A stretch of DNA of 64,000 nt from Nocardia macrotermitis (lineage in GTDB: Bacteria; Actinomycetota; Actinomycetes; Mycobacteriales; Mycobacteriaceae). Position 1 is the first letter of the stretch. Each line of letters opens with the position of its first letter. The position numbers and the translations under genes are program-made. Below are positions 50,922 to 59,372 of this stretch, in pieces. The stretch is from assembly GCF_009604405.1 (NCBI RefSeq), contig NZ_WEGK01000020.1:60924-124923 (forward strand), read 5' to 3'. The notes below the pieces were generated by a model. That model was given only the letters and a program-made list of their open reading frames with translations, was not told where the DNA came from and did no database searches.

Positions 50922-51467
50922 ATGTTCAAGTCCGGCCGGTCCGACCATGAGCCGCGCAGAACTCGCTCCTCCGGGCTGCACAGCCCCGAGCCGCCGCCGG
51001 AGGGGGCCGACACGCTGGCGATCAGCCTCCACTATCTGACGTTCTATCGGAACGAGTACCAGCGCTCCCGTGTCGTGGTGAAGACCCGCGCGAAACGCGT
51101 CGTCGTGTGGACCGCGGTCGCCAACGGCCTGATCGCGGTGCTCGGCGCGGCGGTCGCCGTGTTCCAGGCCCCGTGGCTGGGCCTGGTCAGCACCGGTCTG
51201 GCCGCCTCGATCGGGGTGCTCACGGCGTGGGACGGGCTGTATCGGCATCGTGAGATGTGGGTGCAGCGCAGCGTGATTCTCGGCCAGCTCCAGGCTCTCC
51301 TGCGGACCACGGAACTGCGTCAGGCGGAGGGGGGCGACCGCAAGACGCTCGCTCGCGGGACCATGCGGCACCTCAACGCGATCCTCGAAGAGGATCTGGA
51401 GGCGTGGACGTCGCTGCGCCGGACACAGACCGTGCCGCACGAACGCGACAGTGCCACAGGCGAATAG
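50922..51467 (+). CDS. DUF4231/SLATT-type two-helix membrane protein
   Basis: 181 aa. ATG 50922 has AGGGA at 5 nt. After a Pro/Arg-rich N-terminus there is LTFYRNEYQRSRVVVKTRAKR, then two transmembrane helices (WTAVANGLIAVLGAAVAVF and LGLVSTGLAASIGVLTAW) and a long charged C-terminal helix region. This is the DUF4231/SLATT layout, 2TM modules predicted to act as membrane-perturbing effectors in nucleotide-sensing immune systems. No nucleotidyltransferase or SLOG gene is adjacent here. It is divergent from the RES/Xre pair. Confidence 0.78.
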   Translation: MFKSGRSDHEPRRTRSSGLHSPEPPPEGADTLAISLHYLTFYRNEYQRSRVVVKTRAKRVVVWTAVANGLIAVLGAAVAVFQAPWLGLVSTGLAASIGVLTAWDGLYRHREMWVQRSVILGQLQALLRTTELRQAEGGDRKTLARGTMRHLNAILEEDLEAWTSLRRTQTVPHERDSATGE

Positions 51468-51630
51468 CGGTAGGTCTCGCGGCTGAACATCCGGCCGGAT
51501 CTGCCTGGAGCTCGATCGCGCAACGGTGGCGCGGTCTTGTTCGCGCCCTCGCGCCGCTGCGCCATCGTTCCGCCGCGCCGCCGTGCGCGACGGGCGACGC
51601 ATCGCATCGCCGGTATGTGATGCATCTTCG

Positions 51631-51658
51631 TCTGCCGTCTGCCGTCTGCCGTCTGCCG
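51631..51658. repeat. heptanucleotide repeat, 4 units
   Basis: Four perfect copies of TCTGCCG in the 300-bp gap before the hydrolase operon, directly after the 51599-51627 copy of the panE-like start region. Confidence 0.9.
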
Positions 51659-51723
51659 TAAGCGCGGTCGCCCGCTCATCTGCCGCAGGCGCGATTGCCG
51701 GAAAATGTAAGACGGCGGAATCA

Positions 51724-51749
51724 AATGTGCCATTGACAACTGGCACATT
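51724..51749. promoter_or_regulatory. operator over a -35 box, MymA-like operon
   Basis: Perfect 9-bp arms AATGTGCCA and TGGCACATT with an 8-nt spacer that contains TTGACA (51733-51738), a consensus -35. The site is 19 bp upstream of the hydrolase ATG (51768). A bound protein would cover the promoter, so repression, or MerR-type remodelling, is likely. Confidence 0.75.
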
Positions 51750-51767
51750 CGCTGTGATGCTCGGGGT

Positions 51768-52760
51768 ATGACGAGTTCAGGGTCAATGGGGACCTCTGGT
51801 GCCGGGGTGCCGCGGTCCGCGTCGTTGCGGGCGCAGCTGGCGGCGGTTGCCTCGGTGGCCGGATTGCGGCAGGTCAACGGGTTGCTGCCCGCCAATCGAG
51901 CGGGGATCTGGGCGGGGCGCGGGCTGATCGCGGGGGTGATGGCGGCATTCGGGCCGACCTTGCCGGGGACCTCGGTGGTGCAGGTCGAAGTCGGTGGGCT
52001 GCGCGGGGAATGGGTGCGGGCGGCGGGGGTCGAGCACGGCGAGCAGGCGATCTACTACATCCACGGCAGCGGGTACGTGGTGTGTTCGGCGCGGACGCAT
52101 CGCGGGCTGGCCTCGCGGCTGTCGAAGGCGACCGGGCTGCCGGTCTTCCTGATCGACTATCGGCTCGCGCCGGAGCATCGATTCCCCGCTGCCGCAGAGG
52201 ATGTCGCGGCCGGATACCGATGGCTGCTCGAAAAGGGTTACCGGGCAGCGGATCTGGTGATCGGCGGTGATTCCGCGGGCGGGCATCTGGCCCTGGATCT
52301 GTTGTTGCACAACGATCGTACGGGCATCGATCAACCCGCGGGGGCGTTCATGTTCTCGCCGCTGATCGATCTCACTCTCACCCTGGCCGAGCAGCAGGAC
52401 CGGCGTCGCCCGGACCCGATGGCTCCCGCGTCCGCCGGTCGCCGGCTCGTGCGGCTCTACACGCGCGGGCAGCCCGCGGACTCGCCGCGGTTGCGGCTGG
52501 AGATCCCGCCCGGCGCGGCGCTGCCACCACTGTTCGTGCAGGCCGGCGCGGAGGAGATGCTCTCCGACGACGCGCGCCGGCTGCGCGGGATGGCCGACGC
52601 GGCCGGGGTGCGCTGCGAGCTCGAGCTGTGGCCGGGCCGCATCCATGTCTTCCAGGCGTTGCCGCTGCTGGTCCCCGAGGCGGGTCCCGCGCTGCGTCGC
52701 GCCGCGGAATTCGTCCGCTCCGCACTCGCGGAGGCACAGATTCGGGAACGGGTGAGTTGA
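51768..52760 (+). CDS. HSL-family alpha/beta hydrolase (LipR-like)
   Basis: A 330-aa esterase of the hormone-sensitive lipase group. The oxyanion motif is YIHGSGYVVCSARTHR (HGGG variant HGSG). The nucleophile lies in LVIGGDSAGGHLALDL, the acid near LFVQAGAEEMLSDDARR, and the His in GRIHVFQALP. It is the first gene of an operon with an SDR, a diiron protein and a flavin monooxygenase; spacing to the SDR is 2 nt. The order resembles lipR-sadH-mymA of the mycobacterial MymA operon, which adjusts envelope lipids at acid pH. The substrate is not known. Confidence 0.9.
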   Translation: MTSSGSMGTSGAGVPRSASLRAQLAAVASVAGLRQVNGLLPANRAGIWAGRGLIAGVMAAFGPTLPGTSVVQVEVGGLRGEWVRAAGVEHGEQAIYYIHGSGYVVCSARTHRGLASRLSKATGLPVFLIDYRLAPEHRFPAAAEDVAAGYRWLLEKGYRAADLVIGGDSAGGHLALDLLLHNDRTGIDQPAGAFMFSPLIDLTLTLAEQQDRRRPDPMAPASAGRRLVRLYTRGQPADSPRLRLEIPPGAALPPLFVQAGAEEMLSDDARRLRGMADAAGVRCELELWPGRIHVFQALPLLVPEAGPALRRAAEFVRSALAEAQIRERVS

Positions 52761-52762
52761 TC

Positions 52763-53668
52763 ATGGGACTCTTCGACACAGTGGCGGCTCTCTTGGGCGG
52801 CGACCGTCGCTCGCACGCCGCCAAGGCCGTGGTGACCGGGGCGGGCAGCGGTATCGGTCGCGCCTTCGCGCTCGAATTGGCTTCGCGCGGTGGGGAAGTG
52901 GTCTGCTCCGACATCGACGAGCAGCGCGCGCAGGAGACCGTCGCGATGATCCGGCGCAGCCACGGCCGCCCCGCGCACGCGGTGGTCTGCGACGTCTCGA
53001 AGCGGCAGGACGTGGAGAGTCTGGCGATGCACGCCGAACTCCTCTTCGACGGCCCGCCCACCCTGGTGGTCAACAACGCGGGCGTCGGCATCGGCGGAAA
53101 ACCGGTGGGGGAGATCGGATTCGAGGACTGGCAGTGGGCGCTGGGCATCAACCTGTGGGGTGTGGTGCACGGCAGCGAGATCTTCGTGCCCCGGCTGCGC
53201 GCGGCCGGCCGCGGCGGCATCATCAATGTCGCCTCGGCGGCCGGATTCGCCGCCGCGCCCTCGATGGGCCCGTACAACGTGTCCAAGGCCGCGGTCATGT
53301 CGCTGTCCGAGACGCTGGCCGCGGAACTGTCCGGGAGCGGCGTCGCGGTGACGGTGCTGTGCCCGACGTTCGTGCGCACCAACGTCGCCCGCGACGGCCG
53401 GATCACCGCGGGCTCGCAGCAATTGGCCGAAACCCTCATGCGCTGGACGGGTTTCACGCCGGAGAAGGTGGCCGCCACCACCCTCGCCGCCAACGATCGC
53501 GGCCGCCTGTACGTGGTGCCGCAGTTGGACGCCCAGCTGATCTGGCATCTCAAGCGACATTTCCCCGCCCTCTACGCGCACGGCCTCGGAGTGCTGAATC
53601 ACCTTCTCCCGCAGGATGATCCGAAACCGGTCGCCGCGGACGTCAATGATACGAAACAGGGAGTCTGA
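52763..53668 (+). CDS. short-chain dehydrogenase/reductase (SadH-like)
   Basis: 301 aa, classical SDR: VTGAGSGIGRAFALELASRG (TGxxxGxG), NNAGVGIGG, catalytic Ser in INVASAAGFAAAPS and the YNVSKAA Tyr/Lys. ATG 52763 follows the hydrolase stop by 2 nt. It would oxidise or reduce a hydroxyl/ketone in the pathway formed with the adjacent hydrolase and monooxygenase; SadH in mycobacteria plays the comparable role. The C-terminus (VPQLDAQLIWHLKRHFPALY) differs from fatty-acid FabG proteins. Confidence 0.9.
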   Translation: MGLFDTVAALLGGDRRSHAAKAVVTGAGSGIGRAFALELASRGGEVVCSDIDEQRAQETVAMIRRSHGRPAHAVVCDVSKRQDVESLAMHAELLFDGPPTLVVNNAGVGIGGKPVGEIGFEDWQWALGINLWGVVHGSEIFVPRLRAAGRGGIINVASAAGFAAAPSMGPYNVSKAAVMSLSETLAAELSGSGVAVTVLCPTFVRTNVARDGRITAGSQQLAETLMRWTGFTPEKVAATTLAANDRGRLYVVPQLDAQLIWHLKRHFPALYAHGLGVLNHLLPQDDPKPVAADVNDTKQGV

Positions 53669-53669
53669 G

Positions 53670-54590
53670 ATGTCTTTCGACTTCGACGATATGCTCGCCA
53701 AGATCAAGTCCCGGCAGTGGGCGCTGGCCGACATCGATTGGGACGCACCGGGAACCGAACTGATCGAACCCGATCTGCATGCCCGGCTCAAGCCTTTCAT
53801 GGCCGATCTGATGTGGATCGAGAACGTCGGCGCGCGCGGTTTCGCGGCCATGGCCAAGAAGGCTCCGACCGAGACACTCAAGGAGATCTACCGGTATTTC
53901 CACGCCGAGGAGCAGCGGCACGCCAATGCCGAACTGGCGCTGATGCGGCGCTGGGGCATGCTCGACGGTGACGCGATCCCGGAGCCGAACGTCAACGTCA
54001 AACTCGTGATCGACTTCCTGGACAAGTACTCCGACGGCATGTCGCTGTCCTTCCTGGGCACCGTGATCCCGATGCTCGAGGTCGCCCTGGACGGCGCGCT
54101 GATCAAGTTCATCACCGACGAGGTTGCCGACCCGGTCGCGCAGGAGGTGTTCAAGAAGATCAACAACGACGAATCCCGCCATCTGGCAACCGATTACGCG
54201 GTGATGGATCTGCTCGGGCACGCGCCGGTGCGCAAGCTGGCGATCGATATGGTGGGCGGCTGGTGCAAACCCTCGCTGATCGTCGGCACGCTGAGTTACA
54301 TTCCGCTGCTGAACAAGATGCGGGACAACATCGTCGCGATGGGCGTCAGCGAGGAGAAGCTGTACGGGGCGATGCGGCGGTACGCGAGTGTGGGGGAGCG
54401 CAGCGAGTTCGTGCGGCGGCTGCCGATGTTCCAGTTCGTCAAGATGCACAGCAACTGGGTCGTGCATCGCGACCACCCGTATCACCTGTTCGCTGACGCC
54501 ATGGTGAAGCTGACCGCGCACTATCCCAGGGCGCTGCTGCGGCCGCAGCCGACATGGTCGAAGGAACTGACCTACGAGCCGGTGGCGTGA
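53670..54590 (+). CDS. ferritin-like diiron protein
   Basis: A 306-aa mostly helical protein. Two E-x-x-H motifs stand in the middle: FHAEEQRHANAELAL and NNDESRHLATDYAV, with additional Glu in MWIENVGARGF and MLEVALDGAL, which would complete a carboxylate-bridged diiron centre like that in ferritin-like oxygenases. It starts 1 nt after the SDR stop and ends 5 nt before the monooxygenase, so it is firmly in the operon. It might hydroxylate or desaturate an acyl chain; the family name is not recognised with certainty. I do not recall it as a standard MymA-operon member. Confidence 0.82.
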   Translation: MSFDFDDMLAKIKSRQWALADIDWDAPGTELIEPDLHARLKPFMADLMWIENVGARGFAAMAKKAPTETLKEIYRYFHAEEQRHANAELALMRRWGMLDGDAIPEPNVNVKLVIDFLDKYSDGMSLSFLGTVIPMLEVALDGALIKFITDEVADPVAQEVFKKINNDESRHLATDYAVMDLLGHAPVRKLAIDMVGGWCKPSLIVGTLSYIPLLNKMRDNIVAMGVSEEKLYGAMRRYASVGERSEFVRRLPMFQFVKMHSNWVVHRDHPYHLFADAMVKLTAHYPRALLRPQPTWSKELTYEPVA

Positions 54591-54595
54591 GCGAT

Positions 54596-56101
54596 ATGAG
54601 CGAGACACAGCTGCTGGACGTGGCGATCATCGGCGCGGGCTTCGCCGGGATCGGCACGGCGATCAGGTTGCGGCAGAAGGGGATCGGAGACTTCGCGATC
54701 TTCGAGCGGGGTGATCGCGTCGGCGGGACCTGGCGGGACAACACCTATCCGGGTGCGGCGTGCGACATTCCGTCGCGGCTGTACTCCTATTCCTTCGCGC
54801 CCAACCCGAACTGGTCGCAGACCTATTCGGGGAGTGCGGAAATTCTCGGGTACATCGATACGATGGTCCGGGAATTCGGGATCGAGCCGCGAATCCGGTT
54901 CGGCCACAATGTCACCGGGGTCGACTACGACCAGGTGAGTGGCACCTGGACGATCTCGTTCAGCGGGAGACGTCGAAAGGTCAAGGCGCGCAGCGTAGTT
55001 CTCGCCTCGGGCCCGCTGGCCAATGCGAGCCTGCCCGCGATCGACGGGATCGAGACCTTCGAGGGCCACAAGATCCACAGCGCCCGTTGGGATCACGACT
55101 ACGACTTCACCGGTAAGCGGGTGGCCGTGGTCGGCACGGGAGCCAGTGCGGTACAGATCATTCCGGAGTTGGTCGAGCGGGCCGACGCGGTGAAGGTGTT
55201 CCAGCGCACGCCCGGCTGGGTGCTGCCGCGACTCAACCGGCAGACCAACGCCCTGACCAGGCAGCTCTACCGGCAGCTGCCGATCACCCAGTCCCTGGCC
55301 CGCGAGGCCTGGTTCTGGGGCCACGAATCCGTCGCGCTGGGCGTGGTGTGGAACACCCCGCTGACCCGGGTGGTCGAACAGGTTGCCTTGCTGCACTTGC
55401 GAACTCAGGTGCGCGACCCGTGGCTGCGTCGCCAGCTGACGCCGGATTTCCGCGCCGGATGCAAACGCCTGCTGATGAGCAGCGACTACTACCCGGCGTT
55501 GCAACGGGACAACTGCACGCTGGTGACCTGGCCGATCGCCTCGATCAGCCCGAAGGGCATCCGCACCGCCGAGGGGATCGAGCACCGCTTCGACTGTATC
55601 GTGTTCGCCACCGGCTTCGAGGTGTCCAAGACCGGTTCGCCGGTTCCGGTCACCGGACGTGACGGGCGCGTGCTCGCCGACGAATGGTCCAGGGGCGCTT
55701 ACGCTTTCAAGAGCGTCACGGTGGCGGGCTATCCGAATCTGTTCCTCACCTTCGGCCCCAACTCCGGCCCCGGGCACAATTCGGCCCTGGTCTACATGGA
55801 GGCGCAGATCGATTATCTGACCGACGCCATCGGCCTGATCCTGGACCGGAACCTGCACGCCCTCGAGGTGCGCCGCGATCGGCAGGACCGGTACAACGCC
55901 CGGCTGCAGCGGCGGCTGTCCGCCACCACGTGGAATTCCGGTTGTCGCAGTTGGTATCTCACCGAGGACGGGTTCAACGCCACCATGTACCCGGGCTTCG
56001 GCACCCAGTACGCGCGGGAGCTGGCGCGGGTGGATCCGGACGATTTCGAACTGACCCCGGCCGCGCGCGACCGACGGTTGCTGCGGGTGGCCACCGGTTA
56101 G
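54596..56101 (+). CDS. flavin-containing monooxygenase (MymA/Baeyer-Villiger type)
   Basis: 501 aa. The FAD motif is DVAIIGAGFAGIGTAIRLRQKG, followed by FERGDRVGGTWRDNTYPGAACDIPSRLYSYSF, the BVMO fingerprint region. The NADPH motif is KRVAVVGTGASAVQIIPEL, then VFQRTPGWVLPR. The C-terminal FATGFEVSKTGSPVPVTGRDG and FLTFGPNSGPGHNSALVYMEAQI segments are usual for these enzymes. It is the last gene of the operon and resembles MymA (Rv3083). It would add oxygen to a ketone, thioether or related lipid intermediate. ATG 54596 overlaps no gene. Confidence 0.93.
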   Translation: MSETQLLDVAIIGAGFAGIGTAIRLRQKGIGDFAIFERGDRVGGTWRDNTYPGAACDIPSRLYSYSFAPNPNWSQTYSGSAEILGYIDTMVREFGIEPRIRFGHNVTGVDYDQVSGTWTISFSGRRRKVKARSVVLASGPLANASLPAIDGIETFEGHKIHSARWDHDYDFTGKRVAVVGTGASAVQIIPELVERADAVKVFQRTPGWVLPRLNRQTNALTRQLYRQLPITQSLAREAWFWGHESVALGVVWNTPLTRVVEQVALLHLRTQVRDPWLRRQLTPDFRAGCKRLLMSSDYYPALQRDNCTLVTWPIASISPKGIRTAEGIEHRFDCIVFATGFEVSKTGSPVPVTGRDGRVLADEWSRGAYAFKSVTVAGYPNLFLTFGPNSGPGHNSALVYMEAQIDYLTDAIGLILDRNLHALEVRRDRQDRYNARLQRRLSATTWNSGCRSWYLTEDGFNATMYPGFGTQYARELARVDPDDFELTPAARDRRLLRVATG

Positions 56102-56184
56102 ACTCGACAGCAGTAGTACGCCCGCGCCGCGCCCCGCGGCCGGGCGCTCCGGCGGCTCGCAGCGAAGGGAATGGAGATCCTCGG

Positions 56185-56961
56185 ATGGCGGAATACCGCA
56201 TCGACGATCTCGCCCGGGCCGCCGGGACCACCTCCCGCAATGTGCGCGCCTACCAGGAACGCGGCCTGCTGCCGGTGCCGAGCAAACGCAGCGGCCGCGC
56301 CTTCATCTACGACGAATCGCATCTCGAACGTCTCAAGATCATCGACGCGCTGCTGCAACGTGGCTTCACCACCGCGCACATCGCCGATTTCATCACCAGC
56401 TGGGAGACCGGCAAGGATCTGACCGAGATCCTCGGCCTGCAACACGCCGTCACCGCGACCTGGGGTAAGGGCGAAACACTCGAGGTGCCGCGCGAGCTCG
56501 TCGCAACAGTCCTGGGCGAACAGGACGCCGGGCTGCCCGATCCCGAACTGCTGGCCCGGCTCAGCGAACTCGGCCTGGTCCGGCTGCACGAGGAGACGGT
56601 CGAGTTCACCGAACCCGAACTGCTCACCACGTTCGCCGAACTGCACGGCTACGGCATCGGCCTGCGTAAACTGCTGGACCTGTACTCGGCGGTGATCAGC
56701 CGCGTCGACGACATCGCCGAACTCATGGTCATCGCGGCCAAGGATCACCTGGTCACCGAGCACGGCCCCGGCTGGCTGCCCGAATCCAACGAGGAGATCG
56801 CCGAAACCACGCAGATGCTCAACCACCTGCGGGAACTGGGCGTCACGGCGGTGCATACCAGCCTCGCGCAATCCCTGGACCGGGTGTTGCGCAGTGAGCT
56901 GGGCGATTACCTCGCGACGGCAGCCCTGCGGCACCGGACCGTGTCGCAGCCGGGGAAGTAA
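56185..56961 (+). CDS. MerR-family regulator
   Basis: 258 aa. AEYRIDDLARAAGTTSRNVRAYQERGLLPVPSKRSGRAFIYDESHLERLKIIDALLQRGFTTAHIADFI is a complete MerR DNA-binding winged helix. A long C-terminal helical domain of about 180 residues, without metal-binding Cys, probably senses an organic ligand. It lies 83 nt downstream of the monooxygenase on the same strand and is the best candidate for the operator at 51724-51749, although MerR proteins usually sit between -35 and -10. ATG 56185 is preceded by a purine-rich GGAGA. Confidence 0.9.
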   Translation: MAEYRIDDLARAAGTTSRNVRAYQERGLLPVPSKRSGRAFIYDESHLERLKIIDALLQRGFTTAHIADFITSWETGKDLTEILGLQHAVTATWGKGETLEVPRELVATVLGEQDAGLPDPELLARLSELGLVRLHEETVEFTEPELLTTFAELHGYGIGLRKLLDLYSAVISRVDDIAELMVIAAKDHLVTEHGPGWLPESNEEIAETTQMLNHLRELGVTAVHTSLAQSLDRVLRSELGDYLATAALRHRTVSQPGK

Positions 56962-57110
56962 ACGGGTCGCCTTCCGCCGGAGGTGCACGTGCTGATGGCC
57001 GGTCGAGTTCGATCAGGCCATGCGCGTGCGTCGTTCAGGCCCTCGATGACGCGTGACATCACGACGCCGGCTGTCGCATCGAGCCGGGACCGGGCGCGCA
57101 GCGATACCGG

Positions 57111-57180
57111 CCGGGTGTGTGGCGATCTGGCCGGGTGTGTGGCGATCTGGCCGGGTCTGGCCCGGTGTGCGGTGATGTGG
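57111..57180. repeat. 20-bp tandem repeat
   Basis: Two perfect copies of CCGGGTGTGTGGCGATCTGG (57111-57150), a 10-bp partial copy, then a diverged third copy (57161-57180). It fills the gap between the MerR gene and dcd and shares motifs with the CCGGATCTG that follows. Confidence 0.9.
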
Positions 57181-57243
57181 CCGGATCTGCCTCGTCTCAG
57201 CACCCTGGACAGACGGCCCCAGCGCCGCGACTAGGATTCCAGC

Positions 57244-57819
57244 GTGCTGCTTTCCGATCGCGACATTCGTGCCGAGCTGGCCAGTGGGCGGCTGGGGGTG
57301 GAGCCGTTCGAGGAGAAACTGGTACAGCCGTCCAGTATCGACGTGCGGCTGGACCGAATGTTCCGGGTGTTCAACAACACTCGCTACACTCACATCGATC
57401 CGGCGCAGCGCCAGGACGAGCTGACCAGCCTGGTCGAACCCACCGAGGGCGAGCCGTTCGTCCTGCATCCGGGCGAATTCGTGCTGGGCTCGACCCTCGA
57501 GGTCTGCACCCTGCCCGACGATCTGGCCGGTCGCCTCGAGGGGAAATCGAGCCTGGGCCGCCTGGGCCTGCTCACCCACTCCACGGCCGGATTCATCGAC
57601 CCCGGCTTCTCCGGCCACATCACCCTCGAACTGTCCAACGTCGCGAACCTGCCGATCACCCTCTGGCCCGGCATGAAGATCGGCCAACTCTGCCTGCTGC
57701 GCCTCACCAGCCCGGCCGAGAACCCTTACGGAAGCAGTGCGGCCGGTTCGAAGTACCAGGGCCAGCGCGGGCCGACCCCTTCGCGCGCCTACCTGAACTT
57801 CCCGCTGCCCAAGTCCTGA
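57244..57819 (+). CDS. dcd: dCTP deaminase
   Basis: 191 aa. It converts dCTP to dUTP, or directly to dUMP in the bifunctional actinobacterial form. Family motifs are LLSDRDIRAELASGRL, QPSSIDVRLD, VLGSTLE, the active-site SSLGRLGLLTHSTAGFIDPGFSGHITLELSN with Arg, Glu and the HSTAG loop, and KIGQLCLLRL. GTG 57244 is 6 nt after a TAGGAT box, so the message is probably leaderless. Intact, full length, single gene. Confidence 0.96.
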   Translation: MLLSDRDIRAELASGRLGVEPFEEKLVQPSSIDVRLDRMFRVFNNTRYTHIDPAQRQDELTSLVEPTEGEPFVLHPGEFVLGSTLEVCTLPDDLAGRLEGKSSLGRLGLLTHSTAGFIDPGFSGHITLELSNVANLPITLWPGMKIGQLCLLRLTSPAENPYGSSAAGSKYQGQRGPTPSRAYLNFPLPKS

Positions 57820-58144
57820 GCAGCCTTGAGCGCCCAGCGTCACGCCGACAACGGCGGCGCATTTCCGTTCAGATCCCGGATGTCCTGTGGATGGTGTGCG
57901 GGTATGACCGGACGCGAATTTCGGTCGGCGGTGCCGACTATGGCGCGGTGTGCGCAGGTCGCGCAGGAACTGCAGGGTGCGAGACTCAAGGGAACGTTGC
58001 TCGCTCGCTCAGGCAACTGCGGCGGAATATGTTGAGTCCCTGAACGCTTGCGTTATCAGAACTGTATTCAGGGTCTGTGGAGATCGAACCGGCTGGAGTG
58101 CAGGACGGTGGGGGTACGGCTGCCAGGCGCACCCCAGCTACAGC
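57820..58144. other. junction region left of the restriction-modification island
   Basis: 325 bases without an intact gene. It contains the direct repeat at 58084-58103. On the plus strand, around 57985-58070, a broken frame (SGNCGG, then EYVESLNACVIRTVF after a one-base shift) resembles the middle of a DUF397 protein. On the minus strand LHSSRFDL at the repeat resembles the DUF397 C-terminus. Confidence 0.5.
58084..58103. repeat. direct repeat, left end of the R-M island
   Basis: TCGAACCGGCTGGAGTGCAG; differs by one base from the right copy at 61005-61024. The two copies lie 2.9 kb apart in the same orientation and enclose the endonuclease, Vsr and methyltransferase genes. Confidence 0.8.
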
Positions 58145-58876
58145 TCATACAGGTATATTCAAGTCGGATAGTCTCTTTTTGCTCAGCCATTCTAGGCGCT
58201 GAGCCTGTAGGTGCAGAGTATTGCGTATCCCGTATTCGACCTGCCGTTCGCTGATCAGCTGTGCCAAACGTGCGACATGATTTGCGCGGCGTGCAATTCG
58301 TACGTCGGCATGTACGCGATCCTCCCAAATTTCCGCAGGTATTATCCGGCCGCGGATGCTCTTGGGTAGTTCGACCGCGTCGGTTGCATCGGTCGCCTTT
58401 TCGTTTAATACGGCTTTAAATATGGACTCATTGCGGAGCTTTTCATAAACGGTGTACTCGTATGGGTTGAGCAGCCTACGCTTGACAGAAGTGGTTTCTT
58501 CCGCAGAGGCTATATCGGGCAGTGTCCATACTTCGACATCCGCCACCTCAAAAGGGTCGAGTACGAATTTTGCAACCGCGTCGCTGCGCTGGCCTGTGAG
58601 ATGACGACCGATGCGGGTGCCGATCCCTTCGCAGGTTTGGCCGACGTAGATTGGCTCGCGGTCGTAATCGTAGAATGCATAGATCCCTGCCCCTGCTCGA
58701 CGGAGTGGGCTATCAGGTTTATTCGGATCCGGCTTGTTGAGAAACATGCCAAGCTCTCTTCGTATCAGCCGTGTTGCTCGTGGAGGATGATGATCTGCTG
58801 TAGGCACTTTTTCTCCATAGGGTAGTTTCCTGGTACTCAGGATCGCGCAAGCATAATCGCTATGAGTATTGCGCAC
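58145..58876 (-). CDS. GIY-YIG restriction endonuclease, Eco29kI family
   Basis: 243 aa. The GIY-YIG core is plain: AGIYAFYDYDREPIYVGQTCEGIGTRIGRHL, with GIY at residues 64-66, YVG at 77-79 and Arg/His following. The downstream DPFEVADVEVWTLPD and EYTVYEKLRNESIFKAVLNE (catalytic Glu and Asn region) resemble type II enzymes Eco29kI and Cfr42I, which cut CCGCGG. It is the last gene in the order methyltransferase, Vsr, endonuclease, with a 17-nt overlap with vsr. GC content is clearly lower than in flanking genes, a sign of transfer. Confidence 0.85.
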   Translation of the reverse strand: MRNTHSDYACAILSTRKLPYGEKVPTADHHPPRATRLIRRELGMFLNKPDPNKPDSPLRRAGAGIYAFYDYDREPIYVGQTCEGIGTRIGRHLTGQRSDAVAKFVLDPFEVADVEVWTLPDIASAEETTSVKRRLLNPYEYTVYEKLRNESIFKAVLNEKATDATDAVELPKSIRGRIIPAEIWEDRVHADVRIARRANHVARLAQLISERQVEYGIRNTLHLQAQRLEWLSKKRLSDLNIPV

Positions 58877-59315
58877 CTTTACTATTGGCAGAGCTGTGGG
58901 ACGAGATACAATCTACCAATTGAGAGAGTGTATCCTCGTGGCGAATCTGACACTCCCAGACAGTAAATACGCTCCAGCCGTGCGCCTCAAGCTCGGAGCG
59001 ATTTCTGATATCTCGCTCAATATTGCGGTCGAGCTTGCGCGTCCAGTACTCCGTGTTCGATGCTGGGCGAGCTGAGGCCGGACACCCGAGATGTTGGTGC
59101 CAGAAGCAGCCGTGTACGAACACAATAACTCTTCGGCTGGGAAATACGATGTCAGGTTTGCCGGGTAAACTGCGGTCATGTAACCGGTATCGCAATCCCG
59201 CTGCATGCAGGTATCTGCGCACGGCCATCTCAGGGCCGGTGTCCTGCGAACGTACCGACCGCATCGTATGGCTGCGCTGTTCGGGCGTTTCCTTCATGGC
59301 CATGAACCTATGCAA
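58860..59315 (-). CDS. vsr: very short patch repair endonuclease Vsr
   Basis: 151 aa. It nicks DNA 5' of the T in T:G mismatches that arise from 5-methylcytosine deamination. Motifs are HTMRSVRSQDTGPEMAVRR, LPGKPDIVFPSRRVIVFVHGCFWH with Asp 55 and His 68/His 73, and W-x-x-K/R in EYWTRKLDRNIERD, ending in VFTVWECQI. Placed between the cytosine methyltransferase and the nuclease, it protects the methylated site from C-to-T decay. ATG 59315; 59303 and 59297 are alternative starts. The DNA is of lower GC. Confidence 0.95.
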   Translation of the reverse strand: MHRFMAMKETPEQRSHTMRSVRSQDTGPEMAVRRYLHAAGLRYRLHDRSLPGKPDIVFPSRRVIVFVHGCFWHQHLGCPASARPASNTEYWTRKLDRNIERDIRNRSELEAHGWSVFTVWECQIRHEDTLSQLVDCISSHSSANSKGAQYS

Positions 59316-59372
59316 TTTATTTTGTGGTCCCCAGTTACTTTACTGTATTGGCGGCTGTCATATCAATCGTGG

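Noticed and set aside
58070..58140. A tRNA-like stretch (GGTTCGA-type loop) as a possible attachment site
   Set aside because: No acceptor or anticodon stem can be folded around it; the sequence is better explained as DUF397 debris shared with 61005-61024.
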